Shown here: one piece after another, positions 26,299 through 27,626 of the stretch
How positions within the stretch are numbered: position 1 is the first letter of the stretch
Layout of the letters: the number at the start of each line of letters is the position of its first letter
IMG/VR virus record: IMGVR_UViG_3300032011_000096
Coordinates: 1 to 27,626 of that record
Length of the DNA: 27,626 nt
DNA from: a virus
Strand: one strand, 5' to 3'
Program-made: the position numbers and the translations under genes
Notes under the pieces: generated by a model
What the model was told of the DNA's origin: nothing
Database searches by the model: none
What the model saw: only the letters and a program-made list of their open reading frames with translations

Positions 26299-26823
26299 CT
26301 ATCCAGTAGGCTCGGCATTAGAAATCTGAGTATTAATATTGCCTGTGCCAGTTGCGTTAATAGCTGTTACTTGTGTAGCTGCTACACCTGCTGTCGAAAT
26401 ATTAACACTCCAGGCATCTAAAAGAGTTTTAAGATATTTTTGATCAGCATTCCATTTAAAACCTTTAGCTTGTTCAGCTGCTAAGGCAGCTTGTCTACCC
26501 GCAATACTAGTAGTGCTAGGAGCTGCTTTAGTTGATTTATCTGTTTGTGCAAATTCAGTAATTTCTTTCTGAAATAATAAAGACTCTTCAGCATTACCTT
26601 TTTGCATACCTATTGTGTAAGCTACAGCTTGTTGTACAGTAGCTTGTATTGCTGTTAAATACACTGTTGCATAATCACTGCCAGTAATTCGACCTAGATT
26701 AAACTGGGCAGCCATATGTGCATTAACAGTTTCCATCATATCGTCAAATACGCCGGTACCTGTTACTACGTTACTAGCATCTGTAGCAACATTGGCAGTT
26801 AGATTAGCAATAGTAATAGCCAT
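26299..26823 (-). CDS. Virion structural protein (174 aa)
   Basis: Overlaps the stop of the 213-aa gene (TAATG) and is preceded by TAGGAG, so the two are translationally coupled. The protein is Ala/Thr-rich and mostly helical, with an oligomerising look in residues 20-85 (VFDDMMETVNAHMAAQFNLG, then ATVQQAVAYTIGMQ). It ends in a motif of the type LLDAWSVNISTAGVAA followed by a Thr/Asn/Gly-rich tail. The 'DAWSV' segment near the C-terminus is one I associate with small structural proteins encoded just after the capsid protein in podophages. A head-completion or tail-connector role is plausible, but no specific homologue can be asserted. Confidence 0.65.
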   Translation of the reverse strand: MAITIANLTANVATDASNVVTGTGVFDDMMETVNAHMAAQFNLGRITGSDYATVYLTAIQATVQQAVAYTIGMQKGNAEESLLFQKEITEFAQTDKSTKAAPSTTSIAGRQAALAAEQAKGFKWNADQKYLKTLLDAWSVNISTAGVAATQVTAINATGTGNINTQISNAEPTG

Positions 26824-27464
26824 TAGTTTACTCCTACATTAAATCCTGCTGCAGCTTGTTGATCAGCAAGTCTTTTTATTTCTGTATTAGTAAGATCTGG
26901 TAAAATTTGTACATTAAATTTCTTAGTTAAATATGGTTCTAAAACTTTATCTCCATTAGGACGGGTAACAGTTTTAAATTTTTGCATTTCAGCACTCTCA
27001 ACTTGGCGAAGAATAATAGTTGGAATATGCCAACCATCTTCATTACTGAATGGAACAAACTTTTTGATCATTCGTCCATTATTAATTCCTGACATACCTA
27101 CAGTAAAAATAAGGCCTGGGTAATTAACCATAAGAGGATCATTAGGGGTAACTACTACACGAACAAGCTTCATAGCTGCTTTTTCTGCAGTCATTGTATT
27201 TATATTCGCTATATGTTTTTCTTTTGCGGCTCTAGATTCTGGAGTTGAACCAGGAAGAGAACGATGTTTTACATTACCGGTAACCTGAAGCTCACTGTCT
27301 TTAGGGTCTTCTTTATATTCTTTAGTCCTAACGTCAGCTAGAGTAGAAGCAAGCTTCTTTGTTCCTGTTTTATGATGTAATGTAACTCCGTTCTCTGCTA
27401 ACTCTTGTCGAATTTCATCATCTGTCATTGAGTTAATAGGAACTGCTGATGTAATGTCTTCCAT
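26823..27464 (-). CDS. Capsid-associated structural protein with LEM/SAP-like N-terminus (213 aa)
   Basis: First gene after the capsid-protein terminator, with GGAGGA eight bases before ATG 27464-27462. Residues 13-45 (MTDDEIRQELAENGVTLHHK, then TGTKKLASTLADV) look like a short helix-extended-helix (HeH/LEM or SAP type) motif, often found in phage head-to-tail or capsid accessory proteins. The C-terminal part (about 95-213) is a compact alpha/beta domain with VRVVVTPNDPLMVNYPGLIF. Such proteins often lie next to the major capsid gene. The position fits a capsid decoration or head-completion protein. Function is inferred from context and the N-terminal motif. Confidence 0.65.
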   Translation of the reverse strand: MEDITSAVPINSMTDDEIRQELAENGVTLHHKTGTKKLASTLADVRTKEYKEDPKDSELQVTGNVKHRSLPGSTPESRAAKEKHIANINTMTAEKAAMKLVRVVVTPNDPLMVNYPGLIFTVGMSGINNGRMIKKFVPFSNEDGWHIPTIILRQVESAEMQKFKTVTRPNGDKVLEPYLTKKFNVQILPDLTNTEIKRLADQQAAAGFNVGVN

Positions 27465-27480
27465 GCTTCCTCCAAATTAT

Positions 27481-27524
27481 AATTTAAAAAATGTCCCCCG
27501 AGCCCTAAAGGGCTCGGAGGGACA
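27481..27524 (-). terminator. Strong intrinsic terminator after the capsid gene
   Basis: TGTCCCCCGAGCCCT (27492-27506) pairs with AGGGCTCGGAGGGACA (27509-27524) through a tiny AA loop, leaving one small mismatch or bulge. On the - strand the stem is followed by six T residues (A run 27486-27491), then AAATT. This is a textbook Rho-independent terminator for the capsid transcript and the clearest one in the window. The + strand side has no T run. Confidence 0.9.
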
Positions 27525-27538
27525 GTTAAACAATATTA

Positions 27539-27626
27539 TTATACTGCTGCTAGAGCAGTCCAAATAATACCTAAACGTTCTGGGCGAAGTGCCATAAACC
27601 CGTAATACCATTTGATGGAGTAGAAC
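27539..27626 (-). CDS. Probable major capsid protein, C-terminal fragment
   Basis: The frame enters from the right edge and ends at TAA 27541-27539. The visible 28 residues end in FYSIKWYYGFMALRPERLGI followed by IWTALAAV. A YYG(F/A)..(V/L)RPE..G.I ending is characteristic of HK97-fold major capsid proteins of many tailed phages. The strong terminator just downstream, and the accessory structural genes after it, agree with a highly expressed capsid gene. Only the C-terminus is present, so the call rests on this motif and context. Confidence 0.65.
   Translation of the reverse strand, partial: FYSIKWYYGFMALRPERLGIIWTALAAV

Overview
The window looks like part of the genome of a tailed, short-tailed-type (podovirus-like) bacteriophage with AT-rich DNA, bacterial Shine-Dalgarno sites and tightly packed genes. 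I see no tRNA, rRNA, insertion sequence or CRISPR array. The standard bacterial code fits, because genes end at TAA, TAG and TGA and a 4,255-codon frame stays open. The strongest affinity is to N4-like phages (Schitoviridae): a giant late protein carries all the catalytic motifs of an N4-type virion RNA polymerase. The host cannot be named from the sequence.

Left third (1-8069, + strand), replication and recombination. In order: the tail of a membrane protein; a DUF6378-like gene broken by an in-frame TAG; a 719-aa ATPase/primase-like protein; a conserved phage protein (196 aa); a 172-aa protein; a 58-aa coiled-coil protein; a Sak4/RecA-like ATPase; a 76-aa helical protein; a probable ssDNA-binding protein; a RuvC-like resolvase; and three small genes, the last encoding a membrane hairpin. 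The genes from 6049 onward are translationally chained by TAATG and ATGA overlaps. Three gaps in this part (2596-3276, 3868-4126, 4646-4731) hold something unusual: long noncoding runs of a degenerate 5-bp unit, TNNAG. In the first gap these runs are interrupted about every 120-135 bp by a longer box ending in CCCCTAAAAAATT. This is the best candidate here for an undescribed element; an origin or regulatory role is possible.

Right two thirds (8062-27626, - strand), virion genes, read right to left. The C-terminal end of a probable major capsid protein is followed by a strong terminator. Then come a 213-aa and a 174-aa structural protein, a 935-aa protein with hydrophobic segments, and a 170-aa / 671-aa / 4,255-aa trio. 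The trio has the order and character of the T7 ejection (internal core) proteins gp14-gp15-gp16. As in T7 gp16, the last one starts with a lytic transglycosylase domain. Unlike T7 gp16, it also carries a DUF4326-like domain, a complete N4-type single-subunit RNA polymerase and an HExxH metallopeptidase. The inferred job is to open the cell wall, enter with the DNA and start early transcription.

The two transcription units converge and overlap by 8 bp at 8062-8069.
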